64,000 nucleotides of DNA from Enterococcus sp. RIT-PI-f (GTDB lineage: Bacteria; Bacillota; Bacilli; Lactobacillales; Enterococcaceae). Below are positions 25,097-33,137 of the stretch, piece after piece. Under the pieces are notes generated by a model. That model saw only the letters and a list, made by a program, of their open reading frames with translations. It searched no databases and was not told where the DNA came from. The stretch is from positions 62,001 to 126,000 of the forward strand of contig NZ_LHOX01000016.1 of assembly GCF_001297065.1 (NCBI RefSeq), given 5' to 3'. Position numbers and translations under genes: made by a program. Numbering within the stretch: the first letter of the stretch is position 1; every line of letters begins with the position of its first letter.

Positions 25097-26542
25097 ATGT
25101 TGGAAAAAGAGTACTGGGAAGTGCTGCACCAGAAACAAGCCTATTTAAAACAAAAAATTGCGCAAGATCCTTGGCGATTAGTGTACCATCTCATGCCTGA
25201 AACTGGCTGGATGAATGATCCCAATGGCTTGTGTCAATTTAACGGCACCATCCATTTTTATCATCAATATGTGCCGCAAGAAGCTGCTGGTGGACTAGCA
25301 CCGCATTGGGGGCATAAGACATCAACAAATTTTGTTTCGTTTCAAGAGGAACCGTTGTTTCTTTCGCCAAATCACGCATATGATCGCGACGGCGTATATT
25401 CTGGTTCAGCATTTGTTGAGGGAAATCAGATTCATTTTTTCTATACTGGAAATGTCAAGCATCCCGGCGATCACGACTATACCTACAGTGGAAGAGAACA
25501 AAATACAGTCCATGTGGTGAGTGATGATGGATTTACTGTGATCAAACAAGAAGTTGTGATTCCCCATGATGCCTATCCGGCAGGTTTTACTGATCATATC
25601 CGCGATCCCAAAGTGTTTAAGCGAGGGGATGTGTATTATATGATCTTGGGTGCAAGAACAGTAGACAATCAAGGCAAGATTTTGATCTATGAATCGGATA
25701 ATCTGTCTGAATGGCGTTATCGCGGTATATTTTTTGGCGTAGATGATGACTTTGGGTATATGTGGGAGTGTCCCGATTATTTTCAGATCGATGGACAAGA
25801 TGTATTGTTGTTTTCGCCGCAAGGGATCCTCAATCAAAGAGACGCTTTTCAAAATAGATACCATTCAGGCTATATATTGGGGACAGTGGATTGGGAAACA
25901 TTGAGATTTAAGCATGCCACGCCTTTTCGCGAGTTGGATCATGGGTTTGACTTTTATGCACCTCAGACCTTCTCGGATGAACAAGAACGTCGTATTTTAT
26001 GGGGCTGGATGGGGCTTGGCGATACCATGCCAGAATATAGCAATCCAACGGTTGCCCGTGGTTGGCAACATGCCGCAACATTACCGAGAGAATTAAAGGT
26101 CCGTGATCAGAAACTTGTGCAGCAACCCATCACCGAGCTGCAACGATTGCGGGGTGTTCATCAACAAAGGCACATACAGTCATCGGTTGGTGAAATCACT
26201 TATCAGACTGCAACGACTGCCTATGAAATGGCGATCACTCTTGATAAGAGTGAATCGAAGTGGCAGATCGCGTTGTTGGAAGATACCTTGTTGCAGTATG
26301 ATGGCACTACGTTGACCATGACCCATGGACCTTCGGGATATGGACGCAAACACCGCAGGCTAAAGATTGATCATTTGAAACATCTGCATATGTATGTGGA
26401 CACATCAGCCATTGAAGTTTTTTTGAACCATGGTGCAGCCTGTATCACCTCGAGGGTCTATCCAACCAATCGAAAACCAACTGTTGCAATGACTGGTGTC
26501 AATCAGGCGTTGATCGACTATTGGCCCCTCATCAATGAATAG
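25097..26542 (+). CDS. scrB: Sucrose-6-phosphate hydrolase, GH32
   Basis: The 481-residue protein is a GH32 beta-fructosidase. The nucleophile D41 is in WMNDPNG, the transition-state stabiliser is in the RDPK motif and the acid/base Glu in WECPDYF; a C-terminal beta-sandwich follows from ~residue 340. It cleaves sucrose-6-phosphate delivered by the EIIBC to glucose-6-phosphate and fructose. CAAGGAGG precedes ATG; the gap from scrA is 27 bp, so both are in one operon. Confidence 0.93.
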   Translation: MLEKEYWEVLHQKQAYLKQKIAQDPWRLVYHLMPETGWMNDPNGLCQFNGTIHFYHQYVPQEAAGGLAPHWGHKTSTNFVSFQEEPLFLSPNHAYDRDGVYSGSAFVEGNQIHFFYTGNVKHPGDHDYTYSGREQNTVHVVSDDGFTVIKQEVVIPHDAYPAGFTDHIRDPKVFKRGDVYYMILGARTVDNQGKILIYESDNLSEWRYRGIFFGVDDDFGYMWECPDYFQIDGQDVLLFSPQGILNQRDAFQNRYHSGYILGTVDWETLRFKHATPFRELDHGFDFYAPQTFSDEQERRILWGWMGLGDTMPEYSNPTVARGWQHAATLPRELKVRDQKLVQQPITELQRLRGVHQQRHIQSSVGEITYQTATTAYEMAITLDKSESKWQIALLEDTLLQYDGTTLTMTHGPSGYGRKHRRLKIDHLKHLHMYVDTSAIEVFLNHGAACITSRVYPTNRKPTVAMTGVNQALIDYWPLINE

Positions 26543-26563
26543 AAAATAGACGATATAAACAGA

Positions 26564-26596
26564 GGATCATCAGGTATTTATGCTGATGATCCTTTG
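26564..26596. terminator. Hairpin terminator between scrB and the Crp/Fnr gene
   Basis: GGATCATCAG (26564-26573) and CTGATGATCC (26583-26592) form a 10-bp stem; the stop codon of the convergent regulator gene is in the loop. A T-rich tail follows on the plus strand. Confidence 0.75.
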
Positions 26597-27249
26597 TGTT
26601 TTTGGTTTACGTAGTCTTGTAGCGCTTTTGCATGGATATGGTAACCGTAGGCTTGTTTTTCGATCAATCCTTGTTCTTTAAAACGTTTGAGGGTGAAGGT
26701 CAGGTGGCGGTAGCTGACACCTAAGAACTCGGCTGTCTCGGTCATTTTTTCTTGATAGTGATCGTCAACCGCTGTTTCTAATAGGAGCAAAGCGAGGCGC
26801 AGATCCAATGGATAGGTTTGTTGCAACATATAGTAGTCCATGCGCAGCAACAGTTTTTCACCAATCTCTTTGGCCAATGCTTGGACAAACAATGGATTTT
26901 GCATCAATTCTTGTTTGGCCAATTGTATAGGGATGCCAATGCAGCTGGTTTTTCCTAAAGCGATCACGGTCTTTGGTTCTGTTTCTGCACCAACGAGGGT
27001 GAGGTCTCCAATGGAATCACCAGGGTGTAAAAAGTGAAGCAGTGCGCGTTTGCCGTTGGCCTGATCTTTAATGATTTTTGCTTTACCTGCAAGCAAAAGA
27101 TAAAAATAGGTCATCGGTACGGCTTCTTGCTGGATCATTTCATTGTTATTGAAGGTGATGTAGACACTTTTAGCTAACACGTCTGACGTGAGGGGCAAAT
27201 AATCAAAGAGTTGGCTGTTTAGTTGATTATGATACGCTGTTTTATTCAT
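26578..27249 (-). CDS. Crp/Fnr-family transcriptional regulator
   Basis: The 223-residue protein has an N-terminal cyclic-nucleotide-binding-like beta-roll (residues ~20-130, with FYLLLAGKAKI and HFLHPGDSIGDLTLVG) and a C-terminal winged HTH (~165-215, TETAEFLGVSYRHLTFTLKRFKEQGLI). It resembles the YeiL branch. One Cys occurs in TSCIGIP, not a four-Cys Fnr iron-sulfur set, so an O2-sensing cluster is not indicated. AGGAGA precedes ATG 27249. It is divergent from a YczE-like membrane gene with a shared 88-bp intergenic region. Confidence 0.85.
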   Translation of the reverse strand: MNKTAYHNQLNSQLFDYLPLTSDVLAKSVYITFNNNEMIQQEAVPMTYFYLLLAGKAKIIKDQANGKRALLHFLHPGDSIGDLTLVGAETEPKTVIALGKTSCIGIPIQLAKQELMQNPLFVQALAKEIGEKLLLRMDYYMLQQTYPLDLRLALLLLETAVDDHYQEKMTETAEFLGVSYRHLTFTLKRFKEQGLIEKQAYGYHIHAKALQDYVNQKHKGSSA

Positions 27250-27283
27250 TTTTTTCTCCTGTATAGGCTATTTCTCCTATCGA

Positions 27284-27303
27284 TGTGCATTCAGTATAGC
27301 ACA
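27284..27303. promoter_or_regulatory. Inverted repeat in divergent Crp/Fnr-YczE promoter region
   Basis: TGTGC and GCACA flank a 10-bp centre. The half-sites resemble the TGTGA of Crp-family boxes, but the 10-bp spacing is longer than the normal six. Confidence 0.35.
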
Positions 27304-27337
27304 TAATGAGGCCAGAAAAAGAAAGTAGGAATGACAA

Positions 27338-28024
27338 ATGAAACCGAATAAGGTCCTCGCTTCACTCTTGTTTTATAGCCTAAGCGCATTAGGTATTAGT
27401 ATGACGATCAAGGCCAATATTGGCGTCAGCAGTTTCAATGCATTCAATGTCACACTTGGTTCTGCATTCATGATCAAAGCAGGTACGGTCACCACGATCA
27501 TGAATTTATTGTTTTTGTATCTATGTTGGACGATGGAAGGCAATCAAAGAGCTGCCAGAGAGAAAAGGCAAGAATATCTTGTGATGGGGAGTTCGTTGCT
27601 GCTTTTTGGCTATTTGATCAATGGTTTCGTTTATACGGTATTTGGATCCATTCAATTGACCAATTACAGTTTGCGTTTATTGTTTTTCGTCTTGGGAACG
27701 ACGTTATCGGGGATAGGGACTGGACAGGTTCTGCGGCTGCATTTATTGAAATTTCCCATTGAACATTTTTGTCAGCTGATGGCAGGGCAATGCCGTTGGT
27801 CGTTTAAGCAGATTCGGTATAGCATTGATTTTGTCTGTATTGTTGCTGCTTTTAGTTTGGCGATAGTCTTTCAACTACCGCTTGTGATTCGCGAAGGCAC
27901 GATCATTAGTTTCTTTTTGTTATCGGCTGCAATTGCATGGTCGAAGGAACACAGCTTGATTCTTGTTGGTGTGGGGAATCAGAACATTGACACACAAAGC
28001 GCTGAGAAGAAAAATCGTTCGTAA
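27338..28024 (+). CDS. YczE/YitT-like integral membrane protein
   Basis: The 228-residue protein has five to six membrane helices. The N-terminal ALGISMTIKANIGVSSFNAFNVTLG and the following helix pair match YczE/YyaS-type proteins (DUF6198 region). Members are uncharacterised; some occur near surfactin or vitamin genes. It is divergent from the Crp/Fnr regulator, which probably controls it. TAGGA precedes the ATG. The C-terminal tail is hydrophilic. Confidence 0.75.
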   Translation: MKPNKVLASLLFYSLSALGISMTIKANIGVSSFNAFNVTLGSAFMIKAGTVTTIMNLLFLYLCWTMEGNQRAAREKRQEYLVMGSSLLLFGYLINGFVYTVFGSIQLTNYSLRLLFFVLGTTLSGIGTGQVLRLHLLKFPIEHFCQLMAGQCRWSFKQIRYSIDFVCIVAAFSLAIVFQLPLVIREGTIISFFLLSAAIAWSKEHSLILVGVGNQNIDTQSAEKKNRS

Positions 28025-28114
28025 GGAAGGCTTTAGAAATGCCAGAATGCCGATTTTACGCTACGCTATAAGAAAGGGGTTTTTCATAAAAAATTTGTTG
28101 GGAGGTTTTACAGG

Positions 28115-29365
28115 ATGAATCAAATACTGCACGTATTTCAAGAGAAGTTTGCACCTAAGTTATTGGCAATCAGTGAAAATCGTTTTTTGGTGGCGGTACG
28201 AAATGGGGTTGCTGTGACCATGCCATTGACAATCATTGGCAGTTTGTTTTTGATCTTAGCCAATTTGCCATTCAGTGGTTGGAATGACTTTATCGGTGAT
28301 TTTGGTCTTCAATTAGGCGCCGTCAGCAATTTTACTTTTGGTATTTTGGGCTTGGTCGCCTGTATTGGGATTGCGTATTATTTAGCGTTATCTTACGAAA
28401 TTGATACGATTGGTTCGATCGTCTTGTCCGTATGTGCTTTCTTGCTATTGCAGGCGGGAGATGACTGGGGGATCGATGTGGCTTCATTGGGCGCTACTGG
28501 ATTATTCACTGGTATCGTGACCGCTATTTTGACGGTCTTGATTCATCGCTTTTTCCTCAAACATCGCTTGGTGATTCGGATGCCAGCAGGGGTGCCGCCA
28601 GCGGTGGCGAAAAGTTTTGCGACATTGATTCCAGGGGCTGTGATCATTACTGGGGCATGGGTGATTCGTATTTTATTGGCTTTCAATGTCAATCATTTTG
28701 TACAATTGCTGTTTTCGCCATTGGCTGTGGGCTTGAATACTTTGCCTGGTATGCTGCTGTATACATTTTTGATTTTATTGTTATGGTGTCTAGGGATTCA
28801 TGGCAGCAATGTGATGGGCAGTATCGGTGATCCCATTTTCTTGGCATTATTAGCCGCAAATACGGAAGCCTATACTGCAGGAGAACCTTTGCCAAATATC
28901 TTCGCCGGCGGTTTTTATATTATGTTTTTGTGTTATGGTGGAACGGGTTCTACTATGGGCTTGATCATCAATATGCTATTTTCTAAGAAAAAAGCGTACC
29001 GCTCTCTAGGAAAAATGGCATTACCCTCAGCGATTTTCTGTATCAATGAACCTATAATCTTTGGATTTCCAATTGTGATGAATCCAATCATGATGATCCC
29101 ATTCATTTTGACTCCGCTGGTATTATGTACAGGCACGTATCTGCTGTCTGTCACCAATATCATTGGGCGAATCATGTTCAATCCACCTTGGACGACTCCG
29201 CCGATCATCAATACGTATTTAGCTACTGGCGGTAATTTGCCAGCCGTGATCTGGAGTGTAGTCTCTTTAGGAATCAGTGTGGCGATCTATTATCCTTTCT
29301 TCAAAATCAGTGAACGTCTGCTGCAAGAAGAAAGCACCGAAAATACACAATCTGCAACTGAATAG
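28115..29365 (+). CDS. PTS EIIC component, lactose/cellobiose family (orphan)
   Basis: The 416-residue polytopic protein matches CelB-type EIIC: N-terminal FAPKLLAISENRFLVAVRNGV, a central LWCLGIHGSNVMGSI (substrate loop with conserved His), and CINEPIIFGFPIVMNPIM (conserved Glu of the translocation site). Family substrates are beta-glucosides, chitobiose or lactose. No EIIA, EIIB or phospho-glycosidase lies next to it, so it must use partners encoded elsewhere. GGGAGG precedes ATG. It follows the YczE gene by 90 bp without a terminator. Confidence 0.9.
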   Translation: MNQILHVFQEKFAPKLLAISENRFLVAVRNGVAVTMPLTIIGSLFLILANLPFSGWNDFIGDFGLQLGAVSNFTFGILGLVACIGIAYYLALSYEIDTIGSIVLSVCAFLLLQAGDDWGIDVASLGATGLFTGIVTAILTVLIHRFFLKHRLVIRMPAGVPPAVAKSFATLIPGAVIITGAWVIRILLAFNVNHFVQLLFSPLAVGLNTLPGMLLYTFLILLLWCLGIHGSNVMGSIGDPIFLALLAANTEAYTAGEPLPNIFAGGFYIMFLCYGGTGSTMGLIINMLFSKKKAYRSLGKMALPSAIFCINEPIIFGFPIVMNPIMMIPFILTPLVLCTGTYLLSVTNIIGRIMFNPPWTTPPIINTYLATGGNLPAVIWSVVSLGISVAIYYPFFKISERLLQEESTENTQSATE

Positions 29366-29475
29366 AAAATAGAGAGTGATTGAAGCGTTCGATTTCTAGG
29401 GCATCAATGATGATTTGGTTGTCATAAGGGCAAGCAAGAAGTCTTGCTGTGACCAATCATTGCGCATCTAAAAAA

Positions 29476-29507
29476 AAGACAAAGCACGTAGGATCGTCCT
29501 TTGTCTT
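29476..29507 (-). terminator. Minus-strand terminator after ABC binding-protein gene
   Basis: AAGACAAAG and CTTTGTCTT form a 9-bp stem; on the minus strand it runs into a T-tract (complement of the A-run at 29470-29477). Confidence 0.75.
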
Positions 29508-29514
29508 ACATTTT

Positions 29515-29545
29515 AAAGTCGTTGGCAGCAACGGCTTTTTTATTT
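29515..29545 (+). terminator. Plus-strand terminator after orphan EIIC gene
   Basis: AAAGTCGTTG pairs with CAACGGCTTT (one G-T pair), followed by T6; it overlaps the end of the convergent binding-protein gene. Confidence 0.7.
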
Positions 29546-30517
29546 ATTTGTCAGAAAATCATTGTTGACCAATTCGTCATAAGTATATATTTGATCGATT
29601 TGTCCGTTGTCTTTGGTCCAATCAATAATAGCTTCAAATTGGTCTTTAGGCACGGCTTGTGCATAAGGATAGTCTTCTGTTTGGCTATCTAGATACGCAC
29701 TCATCGCGTCTGGAAACTGGTAATCAGCAAGAATATCGGCATAGTCTTTGGCACTATGGGTATTCATATAATCGATCCCTTGGTTATAGGCTTCATAGAA
29801 TGCAGTGATATCTTGTGGCCGGTTGTCAATGACGTCCGTCATGAATTGGAGTGTGCCACCTTTGATCCCTGCTTCTTTCGAGCTGCCGAGAATGACCGCC
29901 CCTTGCGCAGCCAGCATACTGGCTTGCGGTTCTGTATAGACAGCCCCGTCTACTTGGTCACTCAGCAAGGCTTCCGAACGGGCAGAAAATGAGGAAATAT
30001 CCACGATATCGTAGCTGAAATCATGTGTATCAGCAAACTGATCCATGATATATTCCAGAATGAAATTCGGGACCAATGTGACTTTTTTGTCGGCTAATCC
30101 GCTGATATCAGTGATGCCTGAATGTGGCGATGCCAAAATTTTGAAATCTTCCAGGATATCAGAGGTGATCATCATATCGATGCCGTTTTGCTTGAAGGTT
30201 GCTTCGGTCATGACGTCACTGATCGTCCCTTGTAATTCTCCTGCTTGAATCGCTACATTACGATCATTCGGTGAAGTGAAAGATTTGATGGCAACAGTTA
30301 ATCCTCTGTCAGCAAAGTAGCCTTCTTCTTGCGCCAAAATGATGGGAATCGCAGATTCAGCAGGCAAGACACCGATCGTCAATGTTTCGTCGGTCACCTG
30401 TGCGTCGCTATGCGCTGACGCTGTTTCTGATGTTGTGGTGGTTGCAGTGTCATTCCCGCAAGCAGCCAAACCTATCGTGATGCATACCAATAAACTAGCT
30501 TGAAGTATTTTTTTCAT
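29540..30517 (-). CDS. ABC transporter substrate-binding lipoprotein, NMT1/THI5-like
   Basis: The 325-residue protein has a lipoprotein signal with lipobox LAAC (Cys ~20), a Thr-rich linker, and an NMT1/SsuA-type domain: TLTIGVLPAESAIPIILAQEEGYF and FADRGLTVAIKSF followed by GELQGTISDVM. Such proteins bind sulfonates, nitrate or pyrimidine/thiamine precursors; the ligand is not clear. It is 13 bp downstream of a deacetylase gene and pairs with the divergent ATPase and permease genes. Confidence 0.88.
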   Translation of the reverse strand: MKKILQASLLVCITIGLAACGNDTATTTTSETASAHSDAQVTDETLTIGVLPAESAIPIILAQEEGYFADRGLTVAIKSFTSPNDRNVAIQAGELQGTISDVMTEATFKQNGIDMMITSDILEDFKILASPHSGITDISGLADKKVTLVPNFILEYIMDQFADTHDFSYDIVDISSFSARSEALLSDQVDGAVYTEPQASMLAAQGAVILGSSKEAGIKGGTLQFMTDVIDNRPQDITAFYEAYNQGIDYMNTHSAKDYADILADYQFPDAMSAYLDSQTEDYPYAQAVPKDQFEAIIDWTKDNGQIDQIYTYDELVNNDFLTNK

Positions 30518-30530
30518 TTTTTACACATCC

Positions 30531-31268
30531 TCAGCTATGAAATAGTTCTTTAAATGCCTGAAGCGGCATATTAAAAGGGATCACATCGCGCTGCAGTTCT
30601 AGCGGGGGGGTATTTCTCGTGTTGATGCCAGATTTAGTCGTGAAGGCTAACGTGAACCCTTCTTCAGTCAACGTGTCGATCGTTCTTTGGTCATAAAAAC
30701 CAAATGGATAAGCAAAGACATCTTTTATCGGTACCCATTGATTGCATGCGGCAAGGTCAGCTGCGAAATCAGCTGTAGTTTCCCACATCGAACGGCTTTT
30801 CAGGCCATTACGGGCATGAAAATGATCGGTATGATTGGCATATTCGAAGACATCGGTCATCGCCAATAGTTCAGATTGACTCAAGACACGAGAGACAGCA
30901 GGTGTATAGGCATGTGGCTGGTCGTAAAGCCAGCCTGTGACCACAAAAACACTGGCGTTAAAGCCAGCTTCTTTTAATAAAGGATATGCATATTCCTTCA
31001 TTGACTGGTAACAATCATCGAAGGTCAGCAATACTGACTTTTCAGGGATTGGCTGTTGCGCAAACAGATAGGCTTTCACCTCAGACAATGTCAATGTATG
31101 ATAATTTTCTGCTTTCAAAAAGGCCAATTGTTGTTTAAAATGAGATGTACTGTTGAATAATGGCAAAGGCATAGCATCCTGATAGCCATCAGCAACCGCA
31201 ATCGGTCGTGGCTGATCAAGCAGTTCTTCTTCAGGACGTATTTCGTGAAATACAAGGGTCCGAAACAT
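30531..31268 (-). CDS. Polysaccharide deacetylase (NodB) family protein
   Basis: The 245-residue protein carries NodB motifs: LTFDDCYQS (catalytic DD) and NHTDHFH (metal His), then FAYPFGFYD. It has no signal peptide when started at ATG 31268, which follows GAAAGGAAGG; the open frame upstream to 31337 encodes an unlikely hydrophobic stretch with no ribosome site. A cytoplasmic NodB enzyme would act on a small imported N-acetyl or amide compound rather than on the wall. It is co-transcribed with the ABC binding protein. Confidence 0.82.
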   Translation of the reverse strand: MFRTLVFHEIRPEEELLDQPRPIAVADGYQDAMPLPLFNSTSHFKQQLAFLKAENYHTLTLSEVKAYLFAQQPIPEKSVLLTFDDCYQSMKEYAYPLLKEAGFNASVFVVTGWLYDQPHAYTPAVSRVLSQSELLAMTDVFEYANHTDHFHARNGLKSRSMWETTADFAADLAACNQWVPIKDVFAYPFGFYDQRTIDTLTEEGFTLAFTTKSGINTRNTPPLELQRDVIPFNMPLQAFKELFHS

Positions 31269-31320
31269 ATAAATCCTTCCTTTCTTAGGTAAATCAAACA
31301 ACAAATAGTATAGCATGAAA

Positions 31321-31336
31321 TGTGAAAAATAACACA
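31321..31336. promoter_or_regulatory. Inverted repeat in the divergent ABC promoter region
   Basis: TGTGAAAAATAACACA has TGTG/CACA ends and resembles Rex- or Crp-type sites (TTGTGA-N6-TCACAA) at most positions. It is in the 94-bp gap between the two divergent halves of the ABC importer. Confidence 0.35.
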
Positions 31337-31362
31337 AATATTTTTAATAGAAAGAAGGCTTC

Positions 31363-32079
31363 ATGATGGCAGTAATATTTGATTCTGTCAGCTTTGGTTA
31401 TCAGAATACACGTATTTTTGACCAGGTATCGCTCGTATTTGAGCAAGGGCGCTCTTATGTGATATTGGGGAAGTCCGGTATTGGCAAAAGCACATTGCTC
31501 ACACTGATCAAAGGCAATCAGCAGCCGCAAGAAGGCTCGGTCATACTTAGTAAGGATGCCGTCATTGAGTTGGTCTATCAGGACGATCGGCTGTTCCCCT
31601 GGCAAACGGTCTATCAAGCAGTCGAGATGCCCTTAAAAATCCAAAGAATCACGAAAACCCTGCGCCGCCAACAAGTGAAGGACTGTTTAGCAGACCTTTC
31701 GTTGACGAATCTTAAAAATCACTATCCTGCACAATTGAGCGGCGGGCAAAAGCAACGGGTTGCGATGGCTCGAGGGTTGATCACCCAGCCAGATTTTCTG
31801 TTGTTGGATGAACCAACTTCTTCTCTGGACCAAGAAACCAAAGAGCAGGCACAAGCATTGATCTACGAAGCACATCAACACAATCAAAATGGGCTGATCG
31901 TGGTGACCCATGATGCAGAAGAAGCAGCCTATTTAGGCAAAACGATTTTATTGATGACCAGTGAGGGCATATCCTTTATTGACAATCCAATTGCGTTTTC
32001 AGAAAATCGACGTGATACTGTAGCATTTGATCAGTTCGTTCTTACATTGAAGCGCAAGCTAAGAGGAGGTGCCCAATGA
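31363..32079 (+). CDS. ABC transporter ATP-binding protein (SsuB/TauB-like)
   Basis: The 238-residue ATPase has Walker A GKSGIGKST (~residue 37), Q-loop VYQDDRLFPWQT, signature LSGGQKQRVAMARGL, Walker B LLLDEPTSSLD and the switch His in VVTHDAEEA. The LFPW Q-loop is typical of nitrate/sulfonate/taurine-class ATPases. It overlaps the permease gene by 4 bp (ATGA). ATG 31366 is an equal alternative start. Confidence 0.92.
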   Translation: MMAVIFDSVSFGYQNTRIFDQVSLVFEQGRSYVILGKSGIGKSTLLTLIKGNQQPQEGSVILSKDAVIELVYQDDRLFPWQTVYQAVEMPLKIQRITKTLRRQQVKDCLADLSLTNLKNHYPAQLSGGQKQRVAMARGLITQPDFLLLDEPTSSLDQETKEQAQALIYEAHQHNQNGLIVVTHDAEEAAYLGKTILLMTSEGISFIDNPIAFSENRRDTVAFDQFVLTLKRKLRGGAQ

Positions 32080-32807
32080 AATCTTGGCGACGTTTTATTG
32101 GGGGATTGATTCATTTTGTTGTGTGCTGGTGGTGCTTGAGTCTTCTAACGAACAATCGCTCACTGCCGGATCCTTTAGAAACACTCGAACGTTTGTGGAC
32201 ATTGAGGCATGTGGTATTGCTGCATGCCGGCGCCAGTTTCATGCGTGTCTTTGCTGCATTGCTGCTGGCACTGATCGTCGGGGTTCCGCTGGGGATTTTC
32301 TTAGGAAAGTCGCGGCATGGCGGGCAATTTTTCAGTCCATTGATCTATTTTCTATATCCGATTCCTAAAGTCGCTTTTCTACCGATTTTTATGCTCTTTT
32401 TCGGCTTAGGCAACCAATCAAAAGTGTTACTGATATTTTCGGTGATCGTGATTCAAGTGATCGTGTCGATTCGTGATGCGATGAAAGAGATTCCGGCAAT
32501 GTATGAGGAAGTACTGAGGAACTATACAACGACATTTCGTCATCGCCTGTATTATGTGATTTGGCCAGCTTTGCTGCCTGCCTTATTTGGCAGTCTTAGA
32601 GTCAGTATTGGCATTGCATTGGCTTCATTGTTTTTCGCCGAAAATTATAATACTTCTTATGGTGTTGGGTATCTTATTTTAAGTGCCTGGGCCAAAATGG
32701 ATTATCGGCAAATGATGGTTGGGGTGCTGATCATTGCGCTGATGGGGTATGGCTTATTTGCTATGATCGATTGGCTGGAGAAGAAAGTGGTTCGAGGACG
32801 AGGATAA
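32076..32807 (+). CDS. ABC transporter permease (SsuC/TauC-like)
   Basis: The 243-residue protein has about six membrane helices and the coupling motif of BPD_transp_1 permeases around EVLRNYTTTFRHRLYYVIWPALLPALFGSLR. It forms the channel for the nearby NMT1-like lipoprotein and ATPase. Its first codons overlap the ATPase stop, so the two are translationally coupled. Confidence 0.9.
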   Translation: MKSWRRFIGGLIHFVVCWWCLSLLTNNRSLPDPLETLERLWTLRHVVLLHAGASFMRVFAALLLALIVGVPLGIFLGKSRHGGQFFSPLIYFLYPIPKVAFLPIFMLFFGLGNQSKVLLIFSVIVIQVIVSIRDAMKEIPAMYEEVLRNYTTTFRHRLYYVIWPALLPALFGSLRVSIGIALASLFFAENYNTSYGVGYLILSAWAKMDYRQMMVGVLIIALMGYGLFAMIDWLEKKVVRGRG

Positions 32808-32852
32808 CATAAACAAAGTGTTTTTCTTCGTGATTTTTGGCACAAAATGATC

Positions 32853-32858
32853 TATACT
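32853..32858 (+). promoter_or_regulatory. -10 element of DUF1858-DUF438 operon
   Basis: TATACT lies 12 bp before the Fur box; no strong -35 is visible at the right spacing. Confidence 0.45.
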
Positions 32859-32869
32859 AGACGCATATC

Positions 32870-32888
32870 AATGAGAATCATTCTCATT
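32870..32888. promoter_or_regulatory. Fur box
   Basis: AATGAGAATCATTCTCATT is a perfect 19-bp palindrome around one central base and contains the 7-1-7 core TGAGAATCATTCTCA of Gram-positive Fur sites. It is just downstream of TATACT and just upstream of the GGAAGGAGAG ribosome site. Confidence 0.9.
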
Positions 32889-32903
32889 GGAAGGAGAGAT
32901 TAG

Positions 32904-33137
32904 ATGAAAGAATTAGATTTATCTCGATGCCTCTATGATTTGGTGCAACAATATCCTGAGTTGAGAGAGATCATGGCTGACAATGGATTTGCAGCAATCA
33001 ATCAGCCGGGGATGCTGCAAACTGCTGGTCGGTATATGACGATTCCTAAAGGTGCACAAATGAAAAAAATCCAACTGGCGACCATCATAAACGTACTTGA
33101 AGAAGCAGGTTTTCTTGTGAAAGGGATGGTTAAATGA
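32904..33137 (+). CDS. DUF1858 domain protein
   Basis: The 77-residue protein is a single DUF1858 module: LDLSRCLYDLVQQYPELREIMADNGF and a C-terminal helix ATIINVLEEAGF. The domain resembles the N-terminal helical domain of ScdA/RIC-type iron-sulfur repair proteins. One cysteine (C9) is present. It overlaps the DUF438 gene by 4 bp (ATGA) and is preceded by a Fur box, so the pair is likely iron-repressed and acts in redox or iron-sulfur homeostasis; the exact role is unknown. Confidence 0.85.
   Translation: MKELDLSRCLYDLVQQYPELREIMADNGFAAINQPGMLQTAGRYMTIPKGAQMKKIQLATIINVLEEAGFLVKGMVK

Noticed and set aside
31269-31362. Possible TPP riboswitch for the NMT1/THI5-like importer
   Set aside because: The gap is only ~94 bp and contains none of the conserved thi-box sequence.
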